NCBI GenBank assembly: GCA_949740725.1
Contig: CATJIO010000085.1
Coordinates: forward strand, 1-40,071
DNA: 40,071 nucleotides
DNA from: an uncultured Lachnospiraceae bacterium
GTDB lineage: Bacteria; Bacillota; Clostridia; Lachnospirales; Lachnospiraceae
Direction of reading: 5' to 3'
Under the pieces are notes generated by a model, which worked only from the letters and a program-made list of their open reading frames with translations, searched no databases and had not been told where the DNA came from. How positions within the stretch are numbered: position 1 is the first letter of the stretch; each line of letters begins with the position of its first letter. Below, in pieces: positions 15,766-23,757 of the stretch. The translations under genes and the position numbers were made by a program.

Positions 15766-16638
15766 CTACCGCCCCATAAAGATTTCCGCAATAGGCGAAT
15801 CCGGCGGAAGAATCAGCGTATTATTGTTTCCTGTCAGGGAAGCCTTGGCTGATTCCAGCGCCCGGGTAAATGCATAAAATTCCGCCTTCTCCAAAGAGCC
15901 GTAGGCCTCTGCCAAAATCCGCATATACTCTGCTTCCCCCTCTGCCAGGATCGCCGCCGCCTTGGCCTGGGCATCGGATACCTGGATAGCAATCTCCCGG
16001 TCCGTGGTATTCTGGATCACCTTGGCCTCCGCCTGGCCCTCCGCCGTGTAAGTAGCCGCGATTTTATCCCGCTCCGATATCATCCGCTCGTAAACCGCCG
16101 CCTTATTATCCGCCGGGAGATCCAGCTGCTTCGTCTCCACAGACAGCACCATCAACCCATATTGATCCATGTTACTGCCGATATGCGCCATAATCGCCTG
16201 AGACAGCTCTCCATCCCTGCCGCTGATTACCTCATTCTGGTTAATACTGCTAATCACATTTTTAATGGCATTATATACCGCTGTATCGATTCTCCGCTCA
16301 GCATTGGCAATGGATCCGTTTAAGGTCTGGGAAAACTTCAGCGGATCCGTGATCTTCCACAAGGCATAGGAATCGCAGAGCATTGTCTTCTTGTCCGCCG
16401 TAATCACATCCGACGGCATCAGATCGTAAATCAGGATTTCCTTTGGCAATGTATCCGTGGTCTGAATAAAGGGAATCTTAAAACTTAACCCCGCCTGGCT
16501 CACCACCCGCTCCACCCGGCCAAACTGGCGGATCAATTTATATTCATTTTCCTGGGTCACCACCATGGCGCCCAGTCCTCCGATAATCACCCCCACAAAG
16601 AGCAAGGTCAGCACTGTCTTCTTTATTACTTTCACCAT
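15766..16638 (-). CDS. hflC: HflC-type SPFH membrane protein
   Basis: The 290-residue protein has one N-terminal membrane segment (about residues 7-27) followed by an SPFH/band-7 domain (YKLIRQFGRVERVV, GLSFKIPFIQ) and a coiled-coil rich in Ala/Glu (QAEAKVIQNTTDREIAIQ). In proteobacteria HflC with HflK caps the FtsH protease. Here it follows hflK by 17 bases and both keep the HflKC pattern, so they likely form a ring complex at the membrane. The partner protease is not in the window. Confidence 0.88.
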   Translation of the reverse strand: MVKVIKKTVLTLLFVGVIIGGLGAMVVTQENEYKLIRQFGRVERVVSQAGLSFKIPFIQTTDTLPKEILIYDLMPSDVITADKKTMLCDSYALWKITDPLKFSQTLNGSIANAERRIDTAVYNAIKNVISSINQNEVISGRDGELSQAIMAHIGSNMDQYGLMVLSVETKQLDLPADNKAAVYERMISERDKIAATYTAEGQAEAKVIQNTTDREIAIQVSDAQAKAAAILAEGEAEYMRILAEAYGSLEKAEFYAFTRALESAKASLTGNNNTLILPPDSPIAEIFMGR

Positions 16639-16655
16639 AGGATTCTCTTCCTTTC

Positions 16656-17696
16656 CTAGTCCATTGTTTTGCTGCTCTCTTCGTTCCCGCTTCCCCCCTG
16701 AGCGTCGGGATTTTCCGCACTCTGAGCGCCTGGCTGGAGAAAGCTGTCCAGGGGTAAGATTGTATTCACCTCGCCGGATCCGTCAATAATCACCTTCATC
16801 CTGGGGAGAATGTCCTCCATGGACTCGTAGAACATCCGTTGCTTAGTCACTTCTGGATTTTTCACATACTCCTGGTACATGGCGTTAAACTTTGCTACCT
16901 CGGCATTCGCCTCATTTACCCGCTGCACCTTGGCTGACTCCGCTTCCTGCATGATCTGGTCTATCTGGGCCTGGGCCTGTGGAAGCTTCTCATTCCGGTA
17001 CTTATTGGCATTATTAATTGAAGTCTCCTTCCCCTGCTTCGCTGTCTCCACCGCCTTAAACGCTTCCATCACCTCTGTGGTAGGAGGTTCCGAATCCTGG
17101 ATACTCACATTCATCACCTGAAGGCCAATATCATGCTCCTCCAGCTTCCCCAGGATCATCTCCCGGATCCTGGCCTGGATCTCATTCTTCCCGGTAGTCA
17201 GAACCGCATCCACTTCATAGCCTCCGATCACTGTGCGGATGCAGGACTGGCTGATATTCCGCAAAATCAGCACTGGATCCTCTGAGGCATACACCGCCTT
17301 CACTGGATCCGCCACCTTGTACTCTACAAAAAAGTCCACATTGACGAAATTATAATCGCTGGTAATCATCAGGGAGTCTTCTTCCATGCTGGTATTATCC
17401 TCCGGGTTATAGCCCACAGCAAAGCCCTGAATGGTGGTATTCACTTTCCGCACCCGCTGAATCAGCGGGATCTTAAAATGCAGCCCCGGCTCCGTTACCG
17501 CCTTCGCTACACCGAAGGTGGTCACCACCGCCTGCTCCTGCTCCTCAATATTATAAAAAGAACCAGTTCCCACAACCATTAGCAGCGCGATCACAATGAC
17601 GATCCGCCCGGTCTTCTTAAAAAAACGCCCGGTCTTCTCCGCCTGCTGTCTCATATTCTGCTTCATCTCTTCCATTCTCGGATCAATCGTCTCCAT
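16656..17696 (-). CDS. hflK: HflK-type SPFH membrane protein
   Basis: From the ATG at 17696 this is 346 residues: a short charged N terminus, one membrane segment (about residues 30-47), the SPFH domain (IEEQEQAVVTTFG, GLHFKIPLIQ) and a long helical region with VQRVNEANAEVAKFNAM, ending in a low-complexity tail. This matches HflK, partner of HflC. An open frame back to 17804 begins inside the promoter (17781-17809), so the downstream ATG with AGGCAGGAG is chosen. It is the first gene of a probable run through metF, metH and the TrpE/TrpG-like pair. Confidence 0.87.
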   Translation of the reverse strand: METIDPRMEEMKQNMRQQAEKTGRFFKKTGRIVIVIALLMVVGTGSFYNIEEQEQAVVTTFGVAKAVTEPGLHFKIPLIQRVRKVNTTIQGFAVGYNPEDNTSMEEDSLMITSDYNFVNVDFFVEYKVADPVKAVYASEDPVLILRNISQSCIRTVIGGYEVDAVLTTGKNEIQARIREMILGKLEEHDIGLQVMNVSIQDSEPPTTEVMEAFKAVETAKQGKETSINNANKYRNEKLPQAQAQIDQIMQEAESAKVQRVNEANAEVAKFNAMYQEYVKNPEVTKQRMFYESMEDILPRMKVIIDGSGEVNTILPLDSFLQPGAQSAENPDAQGGSGNEESSKTMD

Positions 17697-17780
17697 GTCT
17701 CCTGCCTTTCTTCCTGTCGCTTCAAAGGTAATTCTGTCTTTTCGCACTTGCATCAATACCCTCAGTGGGTACATTTTTTT

Positions 17781-17809
17781 ATTGTACCATATGTTACTGT
17801 TCACGTCCA
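17781..17809 (-). promoter_or_regulatory. Promoter for hflK-hflC and probably metF-metH genes
   Basis: On the minus strand TGGACG (17804-17809), a 17-base spacer and TACAAT (17781-17786) lie about 85 bases before the chosen hflK ATG. I found no equally good promoter further along this seven-gene run. Confidence 0.6.
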
Positions 17810-18014
17810 GTATCCCGCGAGGCGTTTCTTTATCGAACCCTAAGTTAATTCCAGCAGCAGCTGGCTCCTGCCATTAAGCGTAGGATGAAATTAGCATCAC
17901 CAAAGTCTAAGCTTATACACAGGAAAAATTCTTTAGATTTTGTAAAATATTCAAAAGAAAGCCGATGTGCAAATTTTAAAGCATTAAAGCAAAAAAGCTT
18001 GTACTATCTTCCCA

Positions 18015-18043
18015 TTGACAAAGGCTGAATTTCCTCATAAAAT
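18015..18043 (+). promoter_or_regulatory. Promoter for thrH
   Basis: A perfect TTGACA (18015-18020), a 17-base spacer and TAAAAT (18038-18043) lie about 30 bases before the ATG at 18075. Confidence 0.8.
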
Positions 18044-18074
18044 TATGTATCATGGAATTAGGGAGGAAACCATT

Positions 18075-18683
18075 ATGTACATAACCTGTTTAGACCTGGA
18101 AGGAGTATTGGTGCCGGAAATTTGGATCGCCTTTGCCCAGGCCAGTAATATCCCAGAATTAAAACGGACCACCAGAGATGAGCCGGATTACGAAAAGCTG
18201 ATGAGATGGCGTCTTGGCATCTTAAAGGAGCATCATCTCGGCCTGAAGGAAATCCAGCAGACTATTGCCACCATAGACCCGCTCCCTGGGGCAAAGGAAT
18301 TTTTAGATGAGCTCCGCTCCATTTCTCAAGTTATCATTATCAGTGATACCTTTACCCAATTCGCCGCCCCCCTGATGAAAAAGCTCGGCTGGCCCACTAT
18401 CTTCTGCAATTCACTGGAGGTAGCTGAAGATGGGGAAATCACCGGATTTTCCATGAGGATTGAAAATTCCAAGTTGACCACCGTAAAGGCGCTCCAGTCT
18501 ATCGGCTACGATACTATCGCCAGCGGAGACAGCTATAATGATCTGGGCATGATAAAGGCTAGCAAGGCTGGCTTCCTCTTCCGGAGCACAGAAAAAATCA
18601 AAGCAGATCACCCCGAGCTCCCCGCCTATGAGACCTTTGACGAGCTGATGGGGGCAATAAAAAATGCCTTGAAGGATGAATAG
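18075..18683 (+). CDS. thrH: ThrH-type phosphoserine phosphatase / homoserine phosphotransferase
   Basis: This 202-residue HAD-superfamily protein closely follows Pseudomonas ThrH, which dephosphorylates phosphoserine and can pass the phosphate to homoserine. HAD motif I reads CLDLEGVLVPEIW, with the nucleophile Asp and the ThrH-typical Glu in place of the second Asp. Motif II is in IIISDTF, and motif IV is SGDSYNDLGM. GGGAGG precedes the ATG by about 8 bases; the frame opens further upstream, but into the promoter. It is a single-gene unit with its own promoter and a bidirectional terminator. A serine biosynthesis role is more likely than threonine, inferred from the family. Confidence 0.87.
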   Translation: MYITCLDLEGVLVPEIWIAFAQASNIPELKRTTRDEPDYEKLMRWRLGILKEHHLGLKEIQQTIATIDPLPGAKEFLDELRSISQVIIISDTFTQFAAPLMKKLGWPTIFCNSLEVAEDGEITGFSMRIENSKLTTVKALQSIGYDTIASGDSYNDLGMIKASKAGFLFRSTEKIKADHPELPAYETFDELMGAIKNALKDE

Positions 18684-18712
18684 CCTAGCCGTGGATTAAG
18701 ACATAGCAAAAA

Positions 18713-18757
18713 TACCGCAGCCTGCAGGAATTCTGCATAAGCTGCGGTAATTTTTAT
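18713..18757. terminator. Bidirectional terminator between thrH and the transglutaminase-like gene
   Basis: TACCGCAGC pairs with GCTGCGGTA, with a smaller inner CTGCAG/TCTGCA pairing. T-rich tails lie on both strands (AATTTTTAT on plus, ATTTTTGC on minus). It serves convergent genes ending at 18683 and 18778. Confidence 0.8.
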
Positions 18758-18777
18758 CTTGGGCCATGCAGACCATT

Positions 18778-21390
18778 TTACTGGATCAGCTTCAGCATCA
18801 CCCCCACACTCCCTACATGATACCCGCTTCTTCCATAGATTGCGTGGAGTTCTGGGCTAAGCAGCAGAAGAAGCGGCAGCTGCTCCGGGTCTGCATACAG
18901 CCTTCGGGCCAAAGGCTCCATCACCTCTTCAAAACTTCCATAAGCTACCTTGATTTCTGGAATTTCCCCCAGTACCTTCTGAATCGTAGGATTTTCTTTT
19001 GCCTCTCTGTCGGGGAGAAGGTAAATAATAGGGCCCTTGAGCTTTTTAAGCTCCTCTTTTTGATCCAGCATTTCATTCAGCACATGCTCGCTGGGCTCCT
19101 CTCCCACCCCTAAAAATGCCAGCATCGCTGTTTCTCCTCTCAGAAGAGACGCCATTGTACAGGCCCTGCCATCGGCAGTCTCCAGCGCAAAGTCTTCCAG
19201 AGGGATATCTATCTGCATCTCCTCCAGGTTTTGCGTGCGAAGGCGCATGGCAATCTCCCTCCTCTCTCCAGCCTTTAACCAAAATACATACTGGCTCGCC
19301 TTTTGGTTTCCATTGGGAAGCCGGCTGGAGGTCAGTAAGCGGTAGCATCCCTCTTCCAGCTCCATCGGCAATCGCCCCTCATGAAAGGGGACCTCCGTAT
19401 AATCCAGCGTAACATAACCATAAGGTTCCAACCTTCCAATGGTCCAATTCTGATAATATTTCCATGTCACCCCGTTGTCAAAAAGCGTTGCTATGCCAGT
19501 TCCCCCAGGCCTTTGATTACCTGTGGTTCCGGTCTCTTGCTTTGCCAGAGAATCTCCCTTTTCTGCCCTCTGCTTCACCGGATAAAAGCAGCCATCGTTC
19601 ATCCACTCCCCTTCCCGGTTCATCGGATTCAGCCGCGCCGGTATCCCTAAAGTGCGGCAAATTCCCACAAAGAGGATATTCCTACTGGCAGAATTTCCCC
19701 ACATAAGCCTCAGGCAACTGCCGGGAGTGGAGAGGATTCCCGGGCAGTCCTCCATCTCGTCATAGCGGATATTCGATTCAATAAAATGCCAGATTTCCTC
19801 TGGATTTTCCCGGAATTTCTCCTTTTCTTCCCTGCTGAAATAGCCCTCAATCGCCACCCGATAGCTGCTCAGCTCCTCCAATCCGATCCGTGGGCAGAGG
19901 ATGTAGTGATGGTAAATCCCCAGCTCCCCTTTTGCCTCCCACAGGCTACGGAAGGGAAACGCGCCTTGGATATGGCTTTCCAGCACCTCTGCCCTTGCGT
20001 CTTTGTAGTCCTTCTCGGAAAGGCTGGCCAGCAGCGCGCCTCTGTCTGGATTTTCGTCCCTGCTTAAGAAGTCATAAATCTCTGGGAAATTCCCTCCCGC
20101 CGCCAGAAGCATCTCCCGTTCTTTCGGAAATGCCGATGCCTGCTCCGCATGAAAATAAGAAGCAATGCGCTGTTGACGAATCTGGCAGCACTCCTTAAGC
20201 CGTTCACGCCCTCTCTTCTTCTGCTCTCTGGTTAACGGTATCCGTTGGCCCATTTCATCTGCCGGCGCCTCCATGTCTATATCTTCCCATTCCCAGCCAC
20301 AAAGCTTCCGCTCACTGTCCTCTTCTCCATAAAGCTCCAGCTTCTCCTTTCCAAGCACCACCACGGTTTCTTCCGTGCTCCTTACCGAAGCCACCGCCTC
20401 CCCCCAAAATCCATCCTTTTCTGCTGTGATGTGAATTCCTCCTAGCCCAATGGTAATCGCCGCCCTCCCCTCTGAATCAGTGATAAGAACGGCCACTGGG
20501 CTGTATTCCGCCATATTCAGGATCTCCACTGAGACTCGAGCGCCCCAGACAGGAAGGCCCCGCTCATTAAGTACCTGGATCCTATACCTCTTCGTTCTGG
20601 CATAGGAGGCGGTCTGATTATAGGTAAACCGTCCGGCCTCCCGGCCTAAAAATTCCTCCTCGCCGCTTACCTGGTAATCGGAAAAGGTCTGGGTATGTAC
20701 CAGCAGCGCCCGGGAAGAGGCATGGATAAACCAGCCCTGATCCAGCTTCTCCTCTGGTTCGCAGGCTCCCAGGAAATGCCATCTGCCCCCTACATACACC
20801 TCGACCCAGGCATGATTATCATCGCAATGGGCCCACCTGGGTGTATATACCTGACGGGCAGGAATGCCCACACTGCGCAGGGCAGTTACGGCAAAGACGG
20901 ACTCTTCCCCGCACCGTCCCTTTCCTGTCCGATACACCGTCATAGGGGACGCAGTCCGATCGTCGGTCAGCGCATAGGTTCCATTTTCCCCACACCAATA
21001 ATTAACCTCCAGAGCAGCCTCCCCCATATTCATCCCCTGTATCCGCCCAGACAGCTGATCATAGAAAAACCGGCGACAGTCCTGGATCTTTTCATTGTTA
21101 ATCCGGTAATACAGCACATGGTGAAGAAAAAGATCCTCTGGGAGGCGACGGCACCACTCCATCCTCTCCCGCAGCATCAGACCGTGGCGGACAAACCCCA
21201 GGAATACAGAGAAATCATACTCTCCCACATCCCCCAGGGGCATCGTGCCATACAAAAATTCCATGAGTACCTGCTCCTCCCGGGTACAGGAACCCATTTT
21301 CTTCCCAATCTCTTCCCTGCATCCTCCAAACAGTGGCAGCCGACGGACATACTTCTCCCTGGCATATTCCCTCAATGCTTCTGAAATCAT
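18778..21390 (-). CDS. Large cytoplasmic transglutaminase-like protein with a redoxin-like C-terminal region
   Basis: The protein is about 870 residues with no signal peptide. A transglutaminase core lies at about residues 125-210: GKGRCGEESVFAV holds the Cys (about 160), DDNHAWVEVY the His (about 193), followed by LGACEPE. Next is a beta domain resembling carboxypeptidase-regulatory folds (about 275-345, VWGARVSVEIL...TDSEGRAAITI). A second, degenerate transglutaminase-like region (about 545-620, WGNSASRNILFVGICRTLGIPARL) lacks the Cys. The last 130 residues look like a thioredoxin/redoxin fold (FALETADGRACTMASL...LLLLLSPEL) without a CxxC. Substrates are unknown; a peptidase role is as likely as crosslinking. 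The start is uncertain: ATG 21390 is used, with ATG 21408 and GTG 21465 as alternatives. It follows cutC. Confidence 0.8.
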   Translation of the reverse strand: MISEALREYAREKYVRRLPLFGGCREEIGKKMGSCTREEQVLMEFLYGTMPLGDVGEYDFSVFLGFVRHGLMLRERMEWCRRLPEDLFLHHVLYYRINNEKIQDCRRFFYDQLSGRIQGMNMGEAALEVNYWCGENGTYALTDDRTASPMTVYRTGKGRCGEESVFAVTALRSVGIPARQVYTPRWAHCDDNHAWVEVYVGGRWHFLGACEPEEKLDQGWFIHASSRALLVHTQTFSDYQVSGEEEFLGREAGRFTYNQTASYARTKRYRIQVLNERGLPVWGARVSVEILNMAEYSPVAVLITDSEGRAAITIGLGGIHITAEKDGFWGEAVASVRSTEETVVVLGKEKLELYGEEDSERKLCGWEWEDIDMEAPADEMGQRIPLTREQKKRGRERLKECCQIRQQRIASYFHAEQASAFPKEREMLLAAGGNFPEIYDFLSRDENPDRGALLASLSEKDYKDARAEVLESHIQGAFPFRSLWEAKGELGIYHHYILCPRIGLEELSSYRVAIEGYFSREEKEKFRENPEEIWHFIESNIRYDEMEDCPGILSTPGSCLRLMWGNSASRNILFVGICRTLGIPARLNPMNREGEWMNDGCFYPVKQRAEKGDSLAKQETGTTGNQRPGGTGIATLFDNGVTWKYYQNWTIGRLEPYGYVTLDYTEVPFHEGRLPMELEEGCYRLLTSSRLPNGNQKASQYVFWLKAGERREIAMRLRTQNLEEMQIDIPLEDFALETADGRACTMASLLRGETAMLAFLGVGEEPSEHVLNEMLDQKEELKKLKGPIIYLLPDREAKENPTIQKVLGEIPEIKVAYGSFEEVMEPLARRLYADPEQLPLLLLLSPELHAIYGRSGYHVGSVGVMLKLIQ

Positions 21391-21477
21391 GACCTTCCCT
21401 CGCTCCATTTTCTCTATTTCTCCTCTACTCTGACCTTTTCTGTTGCGGCTTTCCGCGCCCTTCACCCTTCCTCACCT

Positions 21478-22311
21478 TCACTGGCAAGAACCCTCTGGCA
21501 ACACACTAGCGGGCTGTCTGGCCGCAACCTTTCGGAGCGCGGCGCTGGCCCGCTGGATCTCTTTCTCATCGGTGCGCAGGATAGAATATTCCCCCATTCC
21601 GGGAATCCCCATGGAGACCTCCTCTTTCCGGTAAATCATCCTGCTCTCCACCACCTTCTTCCCCGACATGTGGAAGGCCCTGGCCTGGATTTCTCCGGCC
21701 AGGCAGGCAATCACCTCTGCATTCACCCCGCTGCCGGCCAAAATCTCCACCCGTTCCCCCGCTTGCCGGATAAGGCGGCCCAGAAGCTTCTTCCCCTTTA
21801 TGCAGGTTTCCTGTTGTCCGGAGGTAAGGATCGTATCCACGCCCAGCCCCACTGCCTCCTCCAGCGTCTGAAAGGGGTCAGCACACATGTCAAAGGCTCG
21901 GTGCAACGTCAAATGCTTCTGTCCTGCCACCCTCCGCAACTGCTCCATTCTCCCCCGATCCAGGGAGCCGTCCTGCCAAAGGCAGCCAGCCACTATCCCG
22001 TCAGCCCCCAGATCGAAAAACTGCCTCCCGTCCTCTAAAATCATCTGAAACTCCCTCTCCGTGTACAAAAAATCACCGTACCTGGGACGGAGCAATACGT
22101 AAAGCTCCACATCGCAAACTTCCCGAATCTGTCGGAACAGGCTCACCCCAGGCGTGGTTCCCCCGATAATTAGGTTTCCACAGATTTCCAGACGATCTGC
22201 CCCGCCTCTCACCGCCGCCAGGGCTGATTCCACAGAATCCACACAGACCTCCAAGACACCGTCCCCTGATCCCACCAGCAATCTTTCACATCCACAAGCC
22301 TTCTTCTCCAT
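21478..22311 (-). CDS. cutC: CutC family protein (copper homeostasis annotation)
   Basis: The 277-residue TIM-barrel protein has the family signature stretches LEVCVDSVESALAAVRGGADRLEIC, VLLRPRYGDFLYTE, DGIVAGCL, LTLHRAFDM and ILTSGQQ. CutC was linked to copper tolerance in E. coli, but its biochemical activity is not settled. GGAGG lies 7 bases before the ATG at 22311; the frame extends further upstream without support. The transglutaminase-like gene follows and may be cotranscribed. Confidence 0.88.
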   Translation of the reverse strand: MEKKACGCERLLVGSGDGVLEVCVDSVESALAAVRGGADRLEICGNLIIGGTTPGVSLFRQIREVCDVELYVLLRPRYGDFLYTEREFQMILEDGRQFFDLGADGIVAGCLWQDGSLDRGRMEQLRRVAGQKHLTLHRAFDMCADPFQTLEEAVGLGVDTILTSGQQETCIKGKKLLGRLIRQAGERVEILAGSGVNAEVIACLAGEIQARAFHMSGKKVVESRMIYRKEEVSMGIPGMGEYSILRTDEKEIQRASAALRKVAARQPASVLPEGSCQ

Positions 22312-22387
22312 GCCCAATCCTCCGAAATTACTATGGCCTATCATTGCCAGTCTGTTCCCGGCAACAGGAAGCCATTTCTTCGTTAAT

Positions 22388-22416
22388 AATATAACAATTT
22401 TAAACAAATTTTGAAA
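22388..22416 (-). promoter_or_regulatory. Promoter for cutC
   Basis: On the minus strand TTTCAA (22411-22416), 17 bases and TATATT (22388-22393), in AT-rich DNA about 77 bases before the ATG at 22311. Confidence 0.5.
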
Positions 22417-22422
22417 AACCAC

Positions 22423-22451
22423 TTGCTAATTTTTCCTCTACCTGATAAAAT
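22423..22451 (+). promoter_or_regulatory. Promoter for the PTS EIIC-like gene
   Basis: TTGCTA (22423-22428), a 17-base spacer and TAAAAT (22446-22451). The predicted transcription start is just upstream of the inverted repeat at 22464-22486. Confidence 0.5.
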
Positions 22452-22463
22452 ACCACAAACTGC

Positions 22464-22486
22464 TTTGACAAGCAACCATTGTCAAA
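22464..22486. promoter_or_regulatory. Perfect inverted repeat, operator-like
   Basis: TTTGACAA and TTGTCAAA are a perfect 8-base inverted repeat around a 7-base centre, giving 23 bases in all. It lies just after the likely transcription start and about 30 bases before the ATG of the EIIC-like gene, a typical place for a dimeric repressor. The cognate regulator is not identifiable here. Confidence 0.55.
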
Positions 22487-22517
22487 TGTGTGCACAAATA
22501 CATAAAGGAGAGTCAAA

Positions 22518-23540
22518 ATGGAACTGACAGGAATCAAGGCGTTCTTGAAGAAAAAGAACGTCAACATTACCGTCCAGACCTACCTCATTGATGCATTGGG
22601 CGCCATGGCATTTGGATTGTTTGCATCTTTGTTGATCGGGACGATCTTCGCCACCATCGGCGAAAAATCAGGAATTGAAGCATTTCAGGTAATCGCAGAT
22701 TACGCAAAAAGTGCCACCGGAGCTGCTTTGGGTGTGGCCATCGCCTATGCCCTGAAAGCGCCTCAGCTGGTGCTGTTTTCCGCCGCCACGGTGGGCATTG
22801 CGGGAAATGCTCTGGGCGGGCCAGTAGGCGCCCTGGTATCCACAGTTATCGCCACGGAGCTGGGAAAACTTGTGTCAAAGGAAACCCGGGTGGATATCCT
22901 GATCACCCCCGGTGTCACCATCATCTCCGGCGTCCTTATCGCCCAGTTCATCGGTCCCGGGGTGGCTAAATTTATGGATGGGTTTGGCATGATGGTAAAA
23001 ACAGCCACGGAAATGCAGCCCTTTTTCATGGGGATCCTGGTCTCCGCCTTAGTGGGCATCGCCCTCACCCTCCCCATCTCCAGCGCCGCTATCTGCATCG
23101 CCCTCTCCCTTGATGGTCTGGCAGGCGGAGCCGCCACCGCAGGCTGTTGCGCCCAGATGATCGGCTTTGCCGTCCTCTCCTTCCGGGAAAACGGAGTAGG
23201 CGGTCTCCTGGCTCAGGGGTTGGGTACGTCCATGTTGCAGATGGGAAACATCGTGAAAAATCCCCGGATCTGGATCGCCCCCACCCTTGCCTCCATGATC
23301 ACTGGCCCTATAGCCACCATGGTATTCCGGCTGACCAATATCCCCGCTGGCTCCGGTATGGGCACATGCGGCCTGGTGGGCCCTATCGGCATCTATACCA
23401 GCATGGGAGGAGGAACCAATATGTGGCTTGGCATTCTTTTCGTATGTCTGCTCCTCCCAGCTCTTCTCACCGCAGTATTGGGAGAAGTGTTGCGGAAGAT
23501 AGGATGGATAAAGGAAGGGGATTTAACGCTGGATTTATAA
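22518..23540 (+). CDS. PTS EIIC-like membrane protein (EIIC_2 family)
   Basis: The 340-residue protein has about 8-10 hydrophobic segments rich in Gly and Ala, including GMGTCGLVGPIGIYTSMGGG near the end, typical of the PTS_EIIC_2 family. Known EIIC domains carry sugars across the membrane with phosphorylation by EIIA/EIIB. No EIIA or EIIB gene is adjacent and the protein has no such domain, so it either borrows partners or works without phosphorylation. AAAGGAGAG precedes the ATG. An operator-like repeat upstream suggests inducible expression. The substrate is unknown. Confidence 0.8.
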   Translation: MELTGIKAFLKKKNVNITVQTYLIDALGAMAFGLFASLLIGTIFATIGEKSGIEAFQVIADYAKSATGAALGVAIAYALKAPQLVLFSAATVGIAGNALGGPVGALVSTVIATELGKLVSKETRVDILITPGVTIISGVLIAQFIGPGVAKFMDGFGMMVKTATEMQPFFMGILVSALVGIALTLPISSAAICIALSLDGLAGGAATAGCCAQMIGFAVLSFRENGVGGLLAQGLGTSMLQMGNIVKNPRIWIAPTLASMITGPIATMVFRLTNIPAGSGMGTCGLVGPIGIYTSMGGGTNMWLGILFVCLLLPALLTAVLGEVLRKIGWIKEGDLTLDL

Positions 23541-23553
23541 AAGACGCTGCTTT

Positions 23554-23592
23554 GGGGCGCCTCCTGTAGCTTTCGCACACAGGAGGCGCCCC
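23554..23592 (+). terminator. Hairpin after the EIIC-like gene
   Basis: GGGGCGCCTCCTGT and ACAGGAGGCGCCCC form a perfect 14-pair stem around an 11-base loop, 13 bases past the stop. The tail is not U-rich, so it could also be a transcript-protecting hairpin. Confidence 0.6.
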
Positions 23593-23656
23593 CAGACGCT
23601 AAATAGAATCCGCAAGGGCGATTTCATTACACATCCCTTACAAATTTCAGATTTCA

Positions 23657-23685
23657 TTGAATTGATTTGAAATATTTGGTATACT
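23657..23685 (+). promoter_or_regulatory. Promoter for the penicillin-binding protein gene
   Basis: TTGAAT (23657-23662), a 17-base spacer and TATACT (23680-23685) lie about 70 bases before the ATG at 23758. Confidence 0.65.
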
Positions 23686-23757
23686 ACTCCCTAAGGCGTA
23701 TCGTTACGTCTCTTGAAATCTCTTACCAAAGATTCCAAGGCAAAAAGGAGGGCTTTT

